Assembly: GCA_018063105.1 (NCBI GenBank)
Contig: JAGOQX010000004.1
Span: 1-58,870 of the forward strand
Reading direction: 5' to 3'
DNA: 58,870 nucleotides
DNA from: Patescibacteria group bacterium
GTDB taxonomy: Bacteria; Patescibacteriota; Patescibacteriia; 2-12-FULL-60-25
The translations under genes were made by a program, and so were the position numbers. The notes under the pieces are model-generated. The model worked only from the letters and a program-made list of their open reading frames with translations. It did not search any database and had not been told where the DNA came from. Each line of letters begins with the position of its first letter. Positions within the stretch are counted from its first letter, which is position 1. Below, piece by piece: positions 1 to 8,239 of the stretch.

Positions 1-953
1 GGTATAGTATATACGAGTGGAAGAGAAACGGGGAGGTGCCCAGGCAAAAGCTGCTGAAGCGACGCAGAATCCAGACGAGAAAGACGCGCCACGCTCGCCT
101 CAAGAGGAATGCGGATCGGGACACCGCTTCCAACGGATCGCCAAGCCGTCAGCAAGCCCGCGCCAAGCACGAGAGCGATTTCCGGATGCGATACACATTC
201 ATCCCCCATCACCTGCATCGCACGAGACAATGACTCGCGCCAAGCTCCGAGAGCGTCTGATTCTGATTCACAGGAATTTGAAAGACGTTCAACACAATAC
301 AATCCTTCACCCGTATTTTTTGCTGCCAAAATCTCTTTCACAAGTCGCGCGCCATAATCACGATCCGCATCCATTGGTTCTAACGCCAAACCAGGACGAC
401 CGTGCGCTGTTTTTGCGCGAGTGATCGCATCCTCATGTGTGACGTTTCGTTTTTCTAATGCCTCAGCAATATCCTGTTGTGATACTAAACCAAACGGCAA
501 CACAACACTTCGACTTTTTAATGTTGCAGGTAGACGACTCGCATCATCAACAACCATGATCGCGACAGCACCTGCCGCCGGTTCTTCAATGACTTTCAAC
601 AGGGCGTTCGTGCCAGACTCATTGAGACGATCTGCATTTGGAATATATAAAACGAGACGTGATGCAGAAAGTGGACGCATCGCTAACCGCTCACGAGCCG
701 CACGAACTTGTTCGATAGAAATTTGATTCTTCCCCTCTTCAGGCTCAAGCAACACCAGATCAGGATGATGTTTCCAATGTGATGATGAAATTTCTTCGCC
801 AAGCAATACGGAAACGAACCGCTCAGCAATTAGATGTTTCCCAAGATGCGGTTCACCACAAAAAATAAAAGCCGCTGGCGGATGATCGCACGCAGATTCA
901 AGGACACGCAGATTCGCAGCGTGACCGATGAGGTCGCTTCCAAGGGATGGCAT
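1..953 (-). CDS. holB: DNA polymerase III delta-prime subunit (HolB-like), 3' end beyond the window
   Basis: Reading the minus strand from the ATG at 953 gives an uninterrupted frame of about 317 codons that runs off the left edge without a stop. It starts MPSLGSDLIGHA and shows the clamp-loader AAA+ layout: a degenerate Walker A (GEPHLGKH, residues about 31-38), a region ending LNESGTNALLKVIEEP, and a sensor-1/arginine-finger segment LKSRSVVLPF. The family loads the sliding clamp onto DNA together with DnaX and delta. The imperfect P-loop and the lack of a four-cysteine zinc module favour delta-prime over DnaX. No SD precedes the start. The gene lies downstream of the terminator at 979-1021 and so has its own promoter or is read alone. 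Confidence 0.85.
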   Translation of the reverse strand, partial: MPSLGSDLIGHAANLRVLESACDHPPAAFIFCGEPHLGKHLIAERFVSVLLGEEISSSHWKHHPDLVLLEPEEGKNQISIEQVRAARERLAMRPLSASRLVLYIPNADRLNESGTNALLKVIEEPAAGAVAIMVVDDASRLPATLKSRSVVLPFGLVSQQDIAEALEKRNVTHEDAITRAKTAHGRPGLALEPMDADRDYGARLVKEILAAKNTGEGLYCVERLSNSCESESDALGAWRESLSRAMQVMGDECVSHPEIALVLGAGLLTAWRSVGSGVPIRIPLEASVARLSRLDSASLQQLLPGHLPVSLPLVYTI

Positions 954-978
954 GGAAAGATGGTATAAGCTCAGATGA

Positions 979-1021
979 GAAAAAAGAAGCCCCCCGACCA
1001 CGCTTGCGCGCGATCGAGGGG
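979..1021 (-). terminator. Rho-independent terminator, minus strand
   Basis: The arms at 1008-1021 and 990-1003 form a 14-bp GC-rich stem (a few G-U pairs) around a 4-base loop, followed on the minus strand by CUUCUUUUUU. It ends transcription of the GC-rich gene at 1040-1759 before holB. Confidence 0.9.
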
Positions 1022-1039
1022 TGAGGAGACGACCGATTG

Positions 1040-1759
1040 CTACATCATCTGAACCCAGCCGACCTGGCAGTTCATGCCCTTCTCGGTGAGATTGTCCACC
1101 AGGGTGTACGGCATCGAGTCGCCGTTCGCACCCTTCACGGACACCGAATCGTTGTCGGGGTTCACACACCCGACGGTGACCTTGCCCCCCTTCCAGTCGT
1201 AGCACTGGAAGCGGAACGACGCGTCGACCCAGACCGGCGGGGTCGTGACCGTGTACACGCCGTTCCCATTCACGACCGCGTTGCCGAGGTCGAGCCAGGT
1301 CGGAAGATCGGCAACCGGCTCTGGCGCGTTGTGCTGCGACGGCCACGGGAGGAACTGAGCCTCCGTATCGTCGCGCAGATCACCCTTCGCGACCGGCGAA
1401 CCCATGCAGGTGCGCAGGTCCACGTACTGACCCGCAGGATTCCCCACGAACGTGATCGTGAGGGTCGTCGTCGCGTTCGAGGGCTGCGTGCCCGTCCCCG
1501 GATCCGACGAGGTCGTCGTCGGACCGGAGCCGCCCGCGGCCGGCTGGGTCGTGGTGGTGGTGGGCGCCGAACCGCCCTGGTGGTGCCCGCCGACCGAGGT
1601 CGTCGCGCCGCCACCCGCACCGCCGTTCGGCGTCGTCGTGGTGGCCGAAGCCGCCGCGGTCGTCGTGTCCGGCGTGGTCGCCGCCTCGTTGACGCCGCAG
1701 GCGACGGAGAAGAGCATGACGATCGAAGAGACGAAACGAAAAACGTTCGAGCTGTTCAT
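1040..1759 (-). CDS. Exported Thr/Gly-rich protein, possible lipoprotein, GC-rich
   Basis: I do not recognise a family. The start is placed at the ATG at 1759 because GGAGGG sits just upstream; a TTG 12 bases earlier would put the SD inside the gene. Residues 1-21 look like a signal peptide ending FSVAC, close to a lipobox, so lipid anchoring is possible. A low-complexity Thr/Gly/Ser/Pro linker (about residues 27-95) precedes a globular C-terminal half with several Cys (RTCMGS, FQCYDW, VGCVNP, MNCQVG). This suggests a disulfide-bonded extracellular domain on a flexible stalk. GC content and codon use are far higher than in holB or the 3485-8168 operon, which suggests separate origin. It is terminated by the hairpin at 979-1021 and shares strand and style with the next gene upstream. 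Confidence 0.7.
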   Translation of the reverse strand: MNSSNVFRFVSSIVMLFSVACGVNEAATTPDTTTAAASATTTTPNGGAGGGATTSVGGHHQGGSAPTTTTTQPAAGGSGPTTTSSDPGTGTQPSNATTTLTITFVGNPAGQYVDLRTCMGSPVAKGDLRDDTEAQFLPWPSQHNAPEPVADLPTWLDLGNAVVNGNGVYTVTTPPVWVDASFRFQCYDWKGGKVTVGCVNPDNDSVSVKGANGDSMPYTLVDNLTEKGMNCQVGWVQMM

Positions 1760-1931
1760 GAGACCCTCCAAAGGAGCATGGACACGATCGCATGCATTGC
1801 GTCGTGTCAGTTGATGTTTATCCCGTCCCAGTTTGACCTGAGGCGGTTTCAGAAATCATTCAATGGCTTGGATGACTTGTGAAATGTGCCTGCTTGAATG
1901 TGAAATTCAAGCAGGCGAGAAACGAACGAAA

Positions 1932-3167
1932 CTAGAAGTTGATCTGACCGCCGACACTGCAGCCGGCCGTCACGTGGACGACTGCCGGCTCGTGGCGAAG
2001 ATCACCAGGCCCAGCGAACCAGTTGGCCGGCCCCACCCCGAAACCCGGGTGGCAGCTGAACCGGAGATGCTCGAACACCGTTGCGGTGTAGTCGAACTCT
2101 CCACCGAACGAGTAGCCCACGCCCTGCTGCTTGAGGACACCCTCGTAGCCAGCGGCGTGGCTCGACCAGAACTGGTACGAGCGGACCAGGAGCCCGAACG
2201 ACTGATTGTGGTTGTCGGTGAAGTGCCACCGCACACCAGCCGCCTCGGTCACCACGGTAGCCGGCCCGGTCGCGACGTTCAGATACGGACCGGCACCACC
2301 CTGCAGCTGCACGGCGAACGGCGAAGTCGGCGTGAACCGGAACCGGAGATCGAGCTCTCCGATCAGCGTCGCACCCCAACCCGCGGGACCGCGGTAGAGC
2401 GCCTGGACGTTGGCACCGGGGGTCACCTGGAACGTGTTCCCCTTCTGCGCCGGCTGACCCGGCGTGTTCATGATGACCGTACCGCCCGCAGCCTTGAGCC
2501 TTGCCAGCTCGTCGAGCAGCGACGTGTACAGCCGGATGAACGCGTCGATCCGACCGGAGTCGTTCGGATCGCCGATGAAGAGGTAGAGCTTGTCCACCCG
2601 CTTCTTCAGGTCGTCGAAGTCCTTCTTCGGGATCGCGTTTCCGCTGTCATCGATCAGCTTCTGCACCCCGGCCGGGAGCTCGAAGAGCCCATTCCGAGGA
2701 ACGCAGACCCGAGTGACCGGCTTGGTCACATCGGGCACGGCGACGAACAGCGGATTCTCGCACGTGCAATCGTGGCCGACCTTCTTCGGCAGCGAAGCGT
2801 CGACTCCCGTGCAATGGTAGTCGATCGGCTTCGCCGGCTTGGCAGGCACCGGCTTGAGCTGAGCAACCGCACCGAGGCAGTCCTTCAGCTGCTCCGCGCT
2901 CTTCTTCGAGGTGTCGAGATCCGCCGTGCAGACAAGGAGCTTGGCCGCACAATCCTTGTCCTCGGCGCACTCCTTTGGCGACATGCTCCCCGCATCCGCA
3001 ACCGGAGCCGGAGGCGCAACAGGCGCCGCAGAGACCATGGGCCGAACCGCAGGTGCCGGAGGGGCAAAAACGCTCCACCCCTGAGGCAGCTGCTGCGAGT
3101 AGCTCACAGACGACCACGCGACCACGAGGGCCGCCAGAGCGAACGCAAACACTCGAAACCGATTCAT
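1932..3167 (-). CDS. Exported protein with a C-terminal outer-membrane-barrel-like region, GC-rich
   Basis: The start is placed at the ATG at 3167, preceded by GGAGG at good spacing. It yields a classical signal peptide (MNRFRVFAFALAALVV...) with likely cleavage after SYS. Residues about 50-150 carry many Cys in pairs (CAEDKDCAAK, CTADLD, DCTCEN), and a helical segment lies around residues 175-225. The last ~165 residues alternate hydrophobic and polar residues in about seven or eight strands, and the protein ends GGQINF. A terminal Phe after amphipathic strands is the usual outer-membrane barrel signature. That is unexpected if the host is a monoderm patescibacterium. High GC and a strong SD set it apart from the neighbouring low-GC genes. 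It could instead be a beta-rich surface adhesin. Confidence 0.65.
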   Translation of the reverse strand: MNRFRVFAFALAALVVAWSSVSYSQQLPQGWSVFAPPAPAVRPMVSAAPVAPPAPVADAGSMSPKECAEDKDCAAKLLVCTADLDTSKKSAEQLKDCLGAVAQLKPVPAKPAKPIDYHCTGVDASLPKKVGHDCTCENPLFVAVPDVTKPVTRVCVPRNGLFELPAGVQKLIDDSGNAIPKKDFDDLKKRVDKLYLFIGDPNDSGRIDAFIRLYTSLLDELARLKAAGGTVIMNTPGQPAQKGNTFQVTPGANVQALYRGPAGWGATLIGELDLRFRFTPTSPFAVQLQGGAGPYLNVATGPATVVTEAAGVRWHFTDNHNQSFGLLVRSYQFWSSHAAGYEGVLKQQGVGYSFGGEFDYTATVFEHLRFSCHPGFGVGPANWFAGPGDLRHEPAVVHVTAGCSVGGQINF

Positions 3168-3372
3168 AGCGTCCTCCGCAACGGTCACGTGACCGCTTGG
3201 TTCAGAGTTCTTTTTTTTGAAAGGCCGAATTTTCCAGGTTTTTCAGACCCTGGAGCCGTCCCGCACGAGGGCTCGGGAGAGGAGGAATACTCCCAAACCT
3301 CTGCTCGGAACGGCTTCAATGTCCGATTCTTGACTCAATAAAGCCAAGAAATTGCTAGATAAGGAACAGGTA

Positions 3373-3401
3373 TAAGTACCACGTTTAACCTGTTTTGTCA
3401 A
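3373..3401 (-). promoter_or_regulatory. Candidate sigma-70 promoter for the 1932-3167 gene
   Basis: The minus strand carries TTGACA (3401-3396), then 17 bases and a weak TACTTA. A better -10 (TATACC, 3374-3369) is present but with 21-base spacing. It lies about 200 bases upstream of the start codon, leaving a long leader for which I see no other explanation. Confidence 0.35.
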
Positions 3402-3430
3402 GCAATACGGCTCTGTACCCAACCTAATCA

Positions 3431-3466
3431 GAAAAATGAGGTGGGAGCAAGAGCCATCCCCACCTC
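3431..3466 (-). terminator. Terminator of the 3485-8168 operon
   Basis: GAGGTGGG (3438-3445) pairs with CCCACCTC (3459-3466). On the minus strand the hairpin is followed by AUUUUUC. It lies 19 bases past the stop of the Wzz-like gene. Confidence 0.85.
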
Positions 3467-3484
3467 ATCTCTATCATCTGCTCG

Positions 3485-4096
3485 TTAGAAACTCCCCCGT
3501 CTTTTTTGGCCCAATATCCAGGCAATACCTAACAAAAATCCAGCAGCTGCACCAAATGCCCCGTTCATCACAAAGTCTGGTTTTGCAAAAAATCTGGATG
3601 GAAGCGGGTCATCAATAATCTGAACGCGAACCGAATATCCAAAATAGTTCGGAGCGATTGTTGCCAGCTCCTGCGCAACTCTCACGGCAAGCTCCTGCGC
3701 CTGCGCACGATCTGTGTGATAAGCGATCACAGACATCACTCCAGTATCCGGGCTAACCTGTGCTTCAATCGTTTTCTTCCAAAGCGCACGTTTTGAAATT
3801 TCATCTGTTGGAAAATACGCTGCATCCACCTGCGCCTTTGCCATCACTGCATTAAAAAAACTGGACGTGTAGATAATCTCAACTAAATTTTGCGCAATGC
3901 GTTCCGTTGATTTGATCGCTGTGTATGGATCGACTCCTGCAGCATTTGTCTGAGTGATTAAAATACGTTCCGTGGACGAGTAACGTAATGGCTGTGCGAT
4001 GGAGAATCCAAGAACAAGTGCTGCTCCTGCAAGAACGCAAAACAGCAACGCACCCCAAGATCGTTGAAACACATGAACGTAATTAATCTGAGACAT
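3485..4096 (-). CDS. Wzz/GumC-type chain-length determinant-like membrane protein
   Basis: The protein has 203 residues from the ATG at 4096 (a TTG four codons upstream is less likely). It has a transmembrane (TM) helix at about residues 15-36, an extracytoplasmic domain (about 37-165) and a second TM at about 174-192 before a short basic tail (GQKRRGSF). This two-helix topology, with a periplasmic domain containing RILITQTN and a Pro-containing segment before TM2 (IIDDPLPSRFFAKPDF), is typical of Wzz/GumC proteins. Those proteins set polysaccharide chain length beside a Wzy polymerase. No tyrosine-kinase domain is attached. It is the last gene of the envelope operon, 16 bases after the PDZ gene, with a terminator following. 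No glycosyltransferase is nearby, so the partner polymer is unknown. Confidence 0.65.
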   Translation of the reverse strand: MSQINYVHVFQRSWGALLFCVLAGAALVLGFSIAQPLRYSSTERILITQTNAAGVDPYTAIKSTERIAQNLVEIIYTSSFFNAVMAKAQVDAAYFPTDEISKRALWKKTIEAQVSPDTGVMSVIAYHTDRAQAQELAVRVAQELATIAPNYFGYSVRVQIIDDPLPSRFFAKPDFVMNGAFGAAAGFLLGIAWILGQKRRGSF

Positions 4097-4112
4097 ACAA
4101 AAGATCAAAAAA

Positions 4113-5282
4113 TTATTTCAACACCTCACTCGTCACCGCTGACCCTAAGCTAACCGGCATATCTGTATCCACACCGTTCCGAAGCACACGTAACGTGATC
4201 GTTGTCCCCGGACGATACTCCGAAAGAATCTCTCCAAGATCAGCTGTCCCATCTAGAATATCACGTTCGACACGCAAAATCACGTCACCCGCTTTCAATG
4301 TTGCTTTTGCGGCTGGTGAATCACGAAGTACTGCCGTCTTCCCTCCTTTTTTATCATCGTGCAACCATGCACCGGCCGCAGGCAACTCTCCACGAGAACC
4401 ATCAACGCGCATCGTCGCAAGATCAAATGATCGCACGCCTAATGTCGCATGACGAATTTCTCCATTTGAGAGTAATGACGAAAATGAAGCTGCAATCCCT
4501 GATGCTGGAACAATACGCATCGGTTCACCGACCTTGCTATCCACAATCCCAATCAGCGATCCGTTCGGATCCCATGCTGCACCACCAATATCACCTTGAG
4601 CCGTCAGTTCGTTCAACGTAATGCGACGTGTTGCATTTTCACTACTCACCACATCTTGCGCTGTCACACGTGCTCGGAGATCCACAACAGAGGATGGTCG
4701 CAACGCATCCGGACGCGTCTCTAACCAAACCTCTGCACCAATCGCAAGTTCTCCAACATGCGTAAATGCAGATGATGGCAAGCCAGATGCCTCAATCTTG
4801 AAAAATACCGTCTGATTCAACCGATCAAGAATCATGCGCTGTGGAGCGTAGCTTTGACCATCATGCCACACGGAAAGATCTGCCATGCGCAACCCCTCGA
4901 CCGCTGAAGCGTGCGTCACAAACCATCCATCTGATGTTAACGAAACAGCCTCACCCAGTACCCGATCTTCCGTCAGGATGCGCTCTTCAATGGTCCCTGC
5001 TTTTGGCTTTCGATACACCACGCCCAACGAAGATGAACGTCGAGACACAGCAAACGGTGGAACGAGCGATGAAGCTGTTTTTCGTTCAAGTGGCAATATC
5101 GAAAACGTTGGAATACCTGGAGTCGATGACGTCGTCAGGACCGGCTGCGTCGTTGAAGCAACGGTCTGCACGTCTACACGCTGACGACCACTGATAGCCC
5201 CTGCAACAGCGCCGGCCGTGGCACCACAAACAACCGCAAGCACCACAACGGACACATAACTCACAACATCAAACTGTTTCAT
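4113..5282 (-). CDS. Membrane-anchored HtrA-like pseudoprotease with PDZ domain
   Basis: The chosen ATG (5282) overlaps the upstream stop as ATGA; an ATG two codons earlier is possible. An N-terminal TM (about residues 7-31) and a Ser/Thr-rich linker lead to a trypsin-like double barrel (about 95-280) and a C-terminal PDZ domain (about 285-385: LGVRSF, AGDVILRVERD). In active HtrA/Deg proteases the triad lies in TNxHV, DLAVLK and GNSGG. Here the matching segments read VTHASAV, NQTVFFKI and GDIGGAAW, so His, Asp and Ser all appear replaced. The protein is therefore probably a non-catalytic peptide- or protein-binding scaffold on the outer face of the membrane. It lies in an operon with other anchored proteins. 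Confidence 0.75.
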   Translation of the reverse strand: MKQFDVVSYVSVVVLAVVCGATAGAVAGAISGRQRVDVQTVASTTQPVLTTSSTPGIPTFSILPLERKTASSLVPPFAVSRRSSSLGVVYRKPKAGTIEERILTEDRVLGEAVSLTSDGWFVTHASAVEGLRMADLSVWHDGQSYAPQRMILDRLNQTVFFKIEASGLPSSAFTHVGELAIGAEVWLETRPDALRPSSVVDLRARVTAQDVVSSENATRRITLNELTAQGDIGGAAWDPNGSLIGIVDSKVGEPMRIVPASGIAASFSSLLSNGEIRHATLGVRSFDLATMRVDGSRGELPAAGAWLHDDKKGGKTAVLRDSPAAKATLKAGDVILRVERDILDGTADLGEILSEYRPGTTITLRVLRNGVDTDMPVSLGSAVTSEVLK

Positions 5283-6040
5283 AACCATTTTGCTGAAGCG
5301 ATACCTCCAATGAATAAAATAATCGCGATAACTGCTTCGGACCATGCTAATCGAGAACTCGGAACAGGATCATACACATATCGACGAACACGTAACACCG
5401 CGCAGATGACTAATGCAGCAATACATCCCTGCATGTTCATGCTCAGTGGAAGCAACGTTCCGATCCAGCCCACCTCTATACCAACCAATCCTCCAATTCC
5501 CATCCATACCCGCTGCTGTTCTGTTGTGGCTCCCGGATGACCCGTTGTCCGAAACAATAACGCCCCAAGTATACCGAGAATCCCAACGTACCACAACTGA
5601 CTCGCATGCAAAAAAATCAATAAGCCAGAGGCTGCATACGACGCGTACCAAATCCCCAGAGGCACATATGCAATGTTGACATGGGACAATCCATTCACCG
5701 GATAGGCAGACGGATGCCGTGCCCACAAAAACAATAACTCCAAAGAAATCGCTGAAGCAAACCCAGCGATCAATGCAATTGTCCAAATAGATAACCGACT
5801 CTCCGCAAGCAACAACCCGAACCCAAGCGCCAATATCAATAAAAACGTTGGCGTCATTTTTTCAATCACATCAACAGCACGAACATGCTTCCAAGCGATC
5901 AGAAGAGACGCTGCGGGGACAAGAAACACGCCAACAATGACGAGCCATGGATAAAAACGCGGATAAGCGGTTTGGGACAAAAAAAGAAACACCTGTGCAA
6001 TGCCTACGAGATACGGAAGGAGTCGCAACAACAAAAACAT
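5279..6040 (-). CDS. Polytopic membrane protein of unknown function
   Basis: It has 253 residues with about eight hydrophobic helices and short loops. No family was recognised. It begins MFLLLRLLPYLVGIAQVF and its stop overlaps the next start as ATGA, so it is translationally coupled to the PDZ protein. Such coupling suggests that the two act together in the membrane. No SD lies upstream. The hydrophobic profile and the absence of conserved charged motifs give no hint of substrate. Confidence 0.7.
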   Translation of the reverse strand: MFLLLRLLPYLVGIAQVFLFLSQTAYPRFYPWLVIVGVFLVPAASLLIAWKHVRAVDVIEKMTPTFLLILALGFGLLLAESRLSIWTIALIAGFASAISLELLFLWARHPSAYPVNGLSHVNIAYVPLGIWYASYAASGLLIFLHASQLWYVGILGILGALLFRTTGHPGATTEQQRVWMGIGGLVGIEVGWIGTLLPLSMNMQGCIAALVICAVLRVRRYVYDPVPSSRLAWSEAVIAIILFIGGIASAKWL

Positions 6041-6088
6041 GCATCAATAGTTTGACCTGTGCGTGAACCAAACGCAAATCTGACCACT

Positions 6089-6745
6089 TTATGGTGAAGC
6101 GATAAGCTCAATCACACCATCCGAAAGTTGAATATTCCGGATTTTTGCCGCTCCAAATGAGCCAGACCACGTCCCCACATCTCTCGAAAAAACACTACTT
6201 GCCATACGGTACGCAAACGAAGGAGATAACGGGATATCCCCAATCTGAACAAACGATGGATCAAATCGAATTCCATCAGCCGTCGTTGTTGGCACAAAAC
6301 GTGCAAGGAGATCAATGTGCTGCCAGGAGGATTGAAATTGACCAAAAAGCTCCACATCGGTCGGACGAACTACAATCTGTGCATATGACTGACGCCAACC
6401 ACCACTTCGCAGCGTCGCATCAATGGCATTCATCACAACGCCAGTTAATTCTTTTTCCGTCACACGAACTCGAAACTCTTTCGGCACACTCCCCTTCGAC
6501 ACTGCCCGCGACGGAATCACTTGATTAAAAAAACGGGATCCGAGCATCACTCGAAATGCATCCATCGTGATCGGCTGTGCGGAAATTAATCGTGTTGGAG
6601 TTGGCCCATGATAGGCGGCACTGAAAAGCGGAACATGAACAACGCCCGTTTTTGCAACAAATAACAGCACACCGCTACACAGTAGAAGGATCGTGAGAAT
6701 CAATGCAAGCGCACATCCAATCGTATTTTTTCCAATCACCATCAT
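6089..6745 (-). CDS. Single-pass anchored protein, resembling YpmS/LmeA-type lipid-binding folds
   Basis: The protein has 218 residues with one N-terminal TM (about 9-31) and an extracytoplasmic beta-rich domain. The order FRVRVTEKELTGVVMNAI, then a strand VRPTDVELFGQF, then FDPSFVQIGDIPLSP, recalls YpmS/DUF2140 and LmeA/DUF2993 proteins. In those, a Thr-Glu-x-Glu helix start is followed by paired strands and a G-x-x-P-L/I-P segment. This is a weak fold-level resemblance only. The start overlaps the upstream stop (ATGA), so it is coupled to the 131-residue gene, and a 48-base gap separates it from the polytopic protein. Confidence 0.6.
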   Translation of the reverse strand: MMVIGKNTIGCALALILTILLLCSGVLLFVAKTGVVHVPLFSAAYHGPTPTRLISAQPITMDAFRVMLGSRFFNQVIPSRAVSKGSVPKEFRVRVTEKELTGVVMNAIDATLRSGGWRQSYAQIVVRPTDVELFGQFQSSWQHIDLLARFVPTTTADGIRFDPSFVQIGDIPLSPSFAYRMASSVFSRDVGTWSGSFGAAKIRNIQLSDGVIELIASP

Positions 6746-7137
6746 AATCGCTGTCGTATCTCCTGAATAAGTGACGCTAGTTTTTGATCGGCCCCAGGCT
6801 CGTGTTGCAAACGTGCATGTAATGCAACAGCAAGCTGAAGTTGCATATCCCGATCAGCAGCCACAACCCGCAATGCTAGGACAGAATCAAGAGCCTGCTG
6901 AACATCTGCATCCACAGATGCGGGACCCACCTGTTCTACAGCTTGAAGAACAGCAGCGCGCCAAGATTGATGAGTAGAAGACGGATCAAGAACCACTGCA
7001 GAAGCTAAAGTTGTTTGACGGTGGAATAGGTACGGTCCTACCAACAATAGTACAACAACAAACAGAAGAACCGACGCGGTCAACCCAACAACGATACGTA
7101 ATGAATCACGATGCGCTGCTACATTCAGCTTGGACAT
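6742..7137 (-). CDS. Small single-pass membrane protein, unknown
   Basis: It has 131 residues. A TM helix spans about residues 14-36, followed by an alanine- and glutamine-rich helical soluble region. No family was recognised. The start lies 13 bases inside the 3' end of the AI-2E gene and the stop overlaps the next start, so it is tightly coupled on both sides. The helical repeat-like tail (AVLQAVEQVG, QQALDSVLAL, LAVALHARL) could be a helix-bundle interaction surface. Confidence 0.6.
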   Translation of the reverse strand: MSKLNVAAHRDSLRIVVGLTASVLLFVVVLLLVGPYLFHRQTTLASAVVLDPSSTHQSWRAAVLQAVEQVGPASVDADVQQALDSVLALRVVAADRDMQLQLAVALHARLQHEPGADQKLASLIQEIRQRL

Positions 7138-8168
7138 GTTGGTTTTTTTGAATACCGATATAACTCCGTCAACACAGCTGAGAGCGCCGTTGCAACTGGA
7201 ATAGCTAGCAATGCACCGACCATGCCAAACAACTTTGCTCCAACAAGCAAGGCAACGATCGAAATCAACGGATTTAATCCAACCGCTTTTTGCATCACCT
7301 TCGGCACAATAACATGACCTTCAAGCTGCTGAATAATCACAATCACGATCAATGCAAGCAGTGCCTTCATTGGCGACTGAGTAAATCCTAAAATAACAGC
7401 AGGGATCGCACCGAGGATTGGACCAAGATACGGAATAAACTCCGTGAACCCACCAAACAATGCCAAGACAAGTGCTGAATCAATTCCTACAATACTTAAT
7501 CCAAAATAATAACAGGCACCAATAATCAAACAGAGCGACATTTGACCGATCAACCATGCACCCATCTGTTCCTCTACGCGTTTCAGAATCGCGACAGAAA
7601 GCTGTTGATATTTTTCCGGAATAAAATTCCGCAAGATGTTACGCGCATCCTCTTCCTGAACAACCATGTAATACGCCATCACCAAAACCACGATCAATCC
7701 AACAAGACCACCGAACACATCTGTTAACGTAGAAAAAATTCCGGCTGCTGCTCGTGAGACCTGCCCTTCAAGTGAACGAACACCCTCTTGCAAATTATCC
7801 GTTAGACCATATGCATTTGAAAAATCTCTCAAAGACTGAACACCACTTGAAAGCACCTCCCAAGACTTACCGACGCTACCCATCACTTTTGCGCTTTGTT
7901 CAATCAATGGAGGAAGAAGCAAGCCAAAGGTCACAATACCCAGACCGAATAACAGAAGATACAACGAGAGAACGGTCACACCCTTTGGAATGCGTTTTGT
8001 CGCCAAATATCGCGCAGGCGGATGAACAAGTGCGGCCAAGAACAATGCCGCGAACAACAGCGCCAAAATATCGCGAATCAGATAGGCGAACCCGAGGGCG
8101 AGCAAGATGAGGAGAACTTTGAGAATCGACCAAGTTTCAATGCGGATATTTCGTTCGCTGATTGCCAT
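7125..8168 (-). CDS. AI-2E family transporter (YhhT/PerM-like)
   Basis: I place the start at the ATG at 8168 (MAISERNIRIETW); an upstream GTG would only add an unlikely ten residues. The protein has 347 residues with seven or eight TM helices. It carries the AI-2E family pattern: helices 1-2 (LALGFAYLIRDIL), a central soluble stretch with LEGQV, then GGFTEFIPYLGPILGAIPAVILGF and LEGHVIVPKVMQKAVGLNPL near the C-terminus. Members export small molecules or ions; the substrate cannot be read here. It heads the six-gene envelope operon. TATCCT lies just before the start codon, suggesting a nearly leaderless message. Confidence 0.9.
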   Translation of the reverse strand: MAISERNIRIETWSILKVLLILLALGFAYLIRDILALLFAALFLAALVHPPARYLATKRIPKGVTVLSLYLLLFGLGIVTFGLLLPPLIEQSAKVMGSVGKSWEVLSSGVQSLRDFSNAYGLTDNLQEGVRSLEGQVSRAAAGIFSTLTDVFGGLVGLIVVLVMAYYMVVQEEDARNILRNFIPEKYQQLSVAILKRVEEQMGAWLIGQMSLCLIIGACYYFGLSIVGIDSALVLALFGGFTEFIPYLGPILGAIPAVILGFTQSPMKALLALIVIVIIQQLEGHVIVPKVMQKAVGLNPLISIVALLVGAKLFGMVGALLAIPVATALSAVLTELYRYSKKPTCPS

Positions 8169-8203
8169 AGGCCTATAGGATATCACATCAACCACCACTT
8201 GAA

Positions 8204-8232
8204 TTGTCGATTGTCTTCAGATCAGCTACGAT
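8204..8232 (+). promoter_or_regulatory. Candidate promoter for smpB-ssrA
   Basis: TTGTCG (8204-8209), 17 bases, TACGAT (8227-8232). Transcription would begin near 8239-8240, on or next to the smpB ATG, implying a leaderless mRNA. Confidence 0.5.
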
Positions 8233-8239
8233 CAGGGGC

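Noticed and set aside
1037-3341. Long plus-strand frames (281 and 492 codons) opposite the GC-rich genes
   Set aside because: They are shadows caused by high third-position GC in the minus-strand genes. Their translations are Arg-rich, without signal peptide or domain, and lack SDs.
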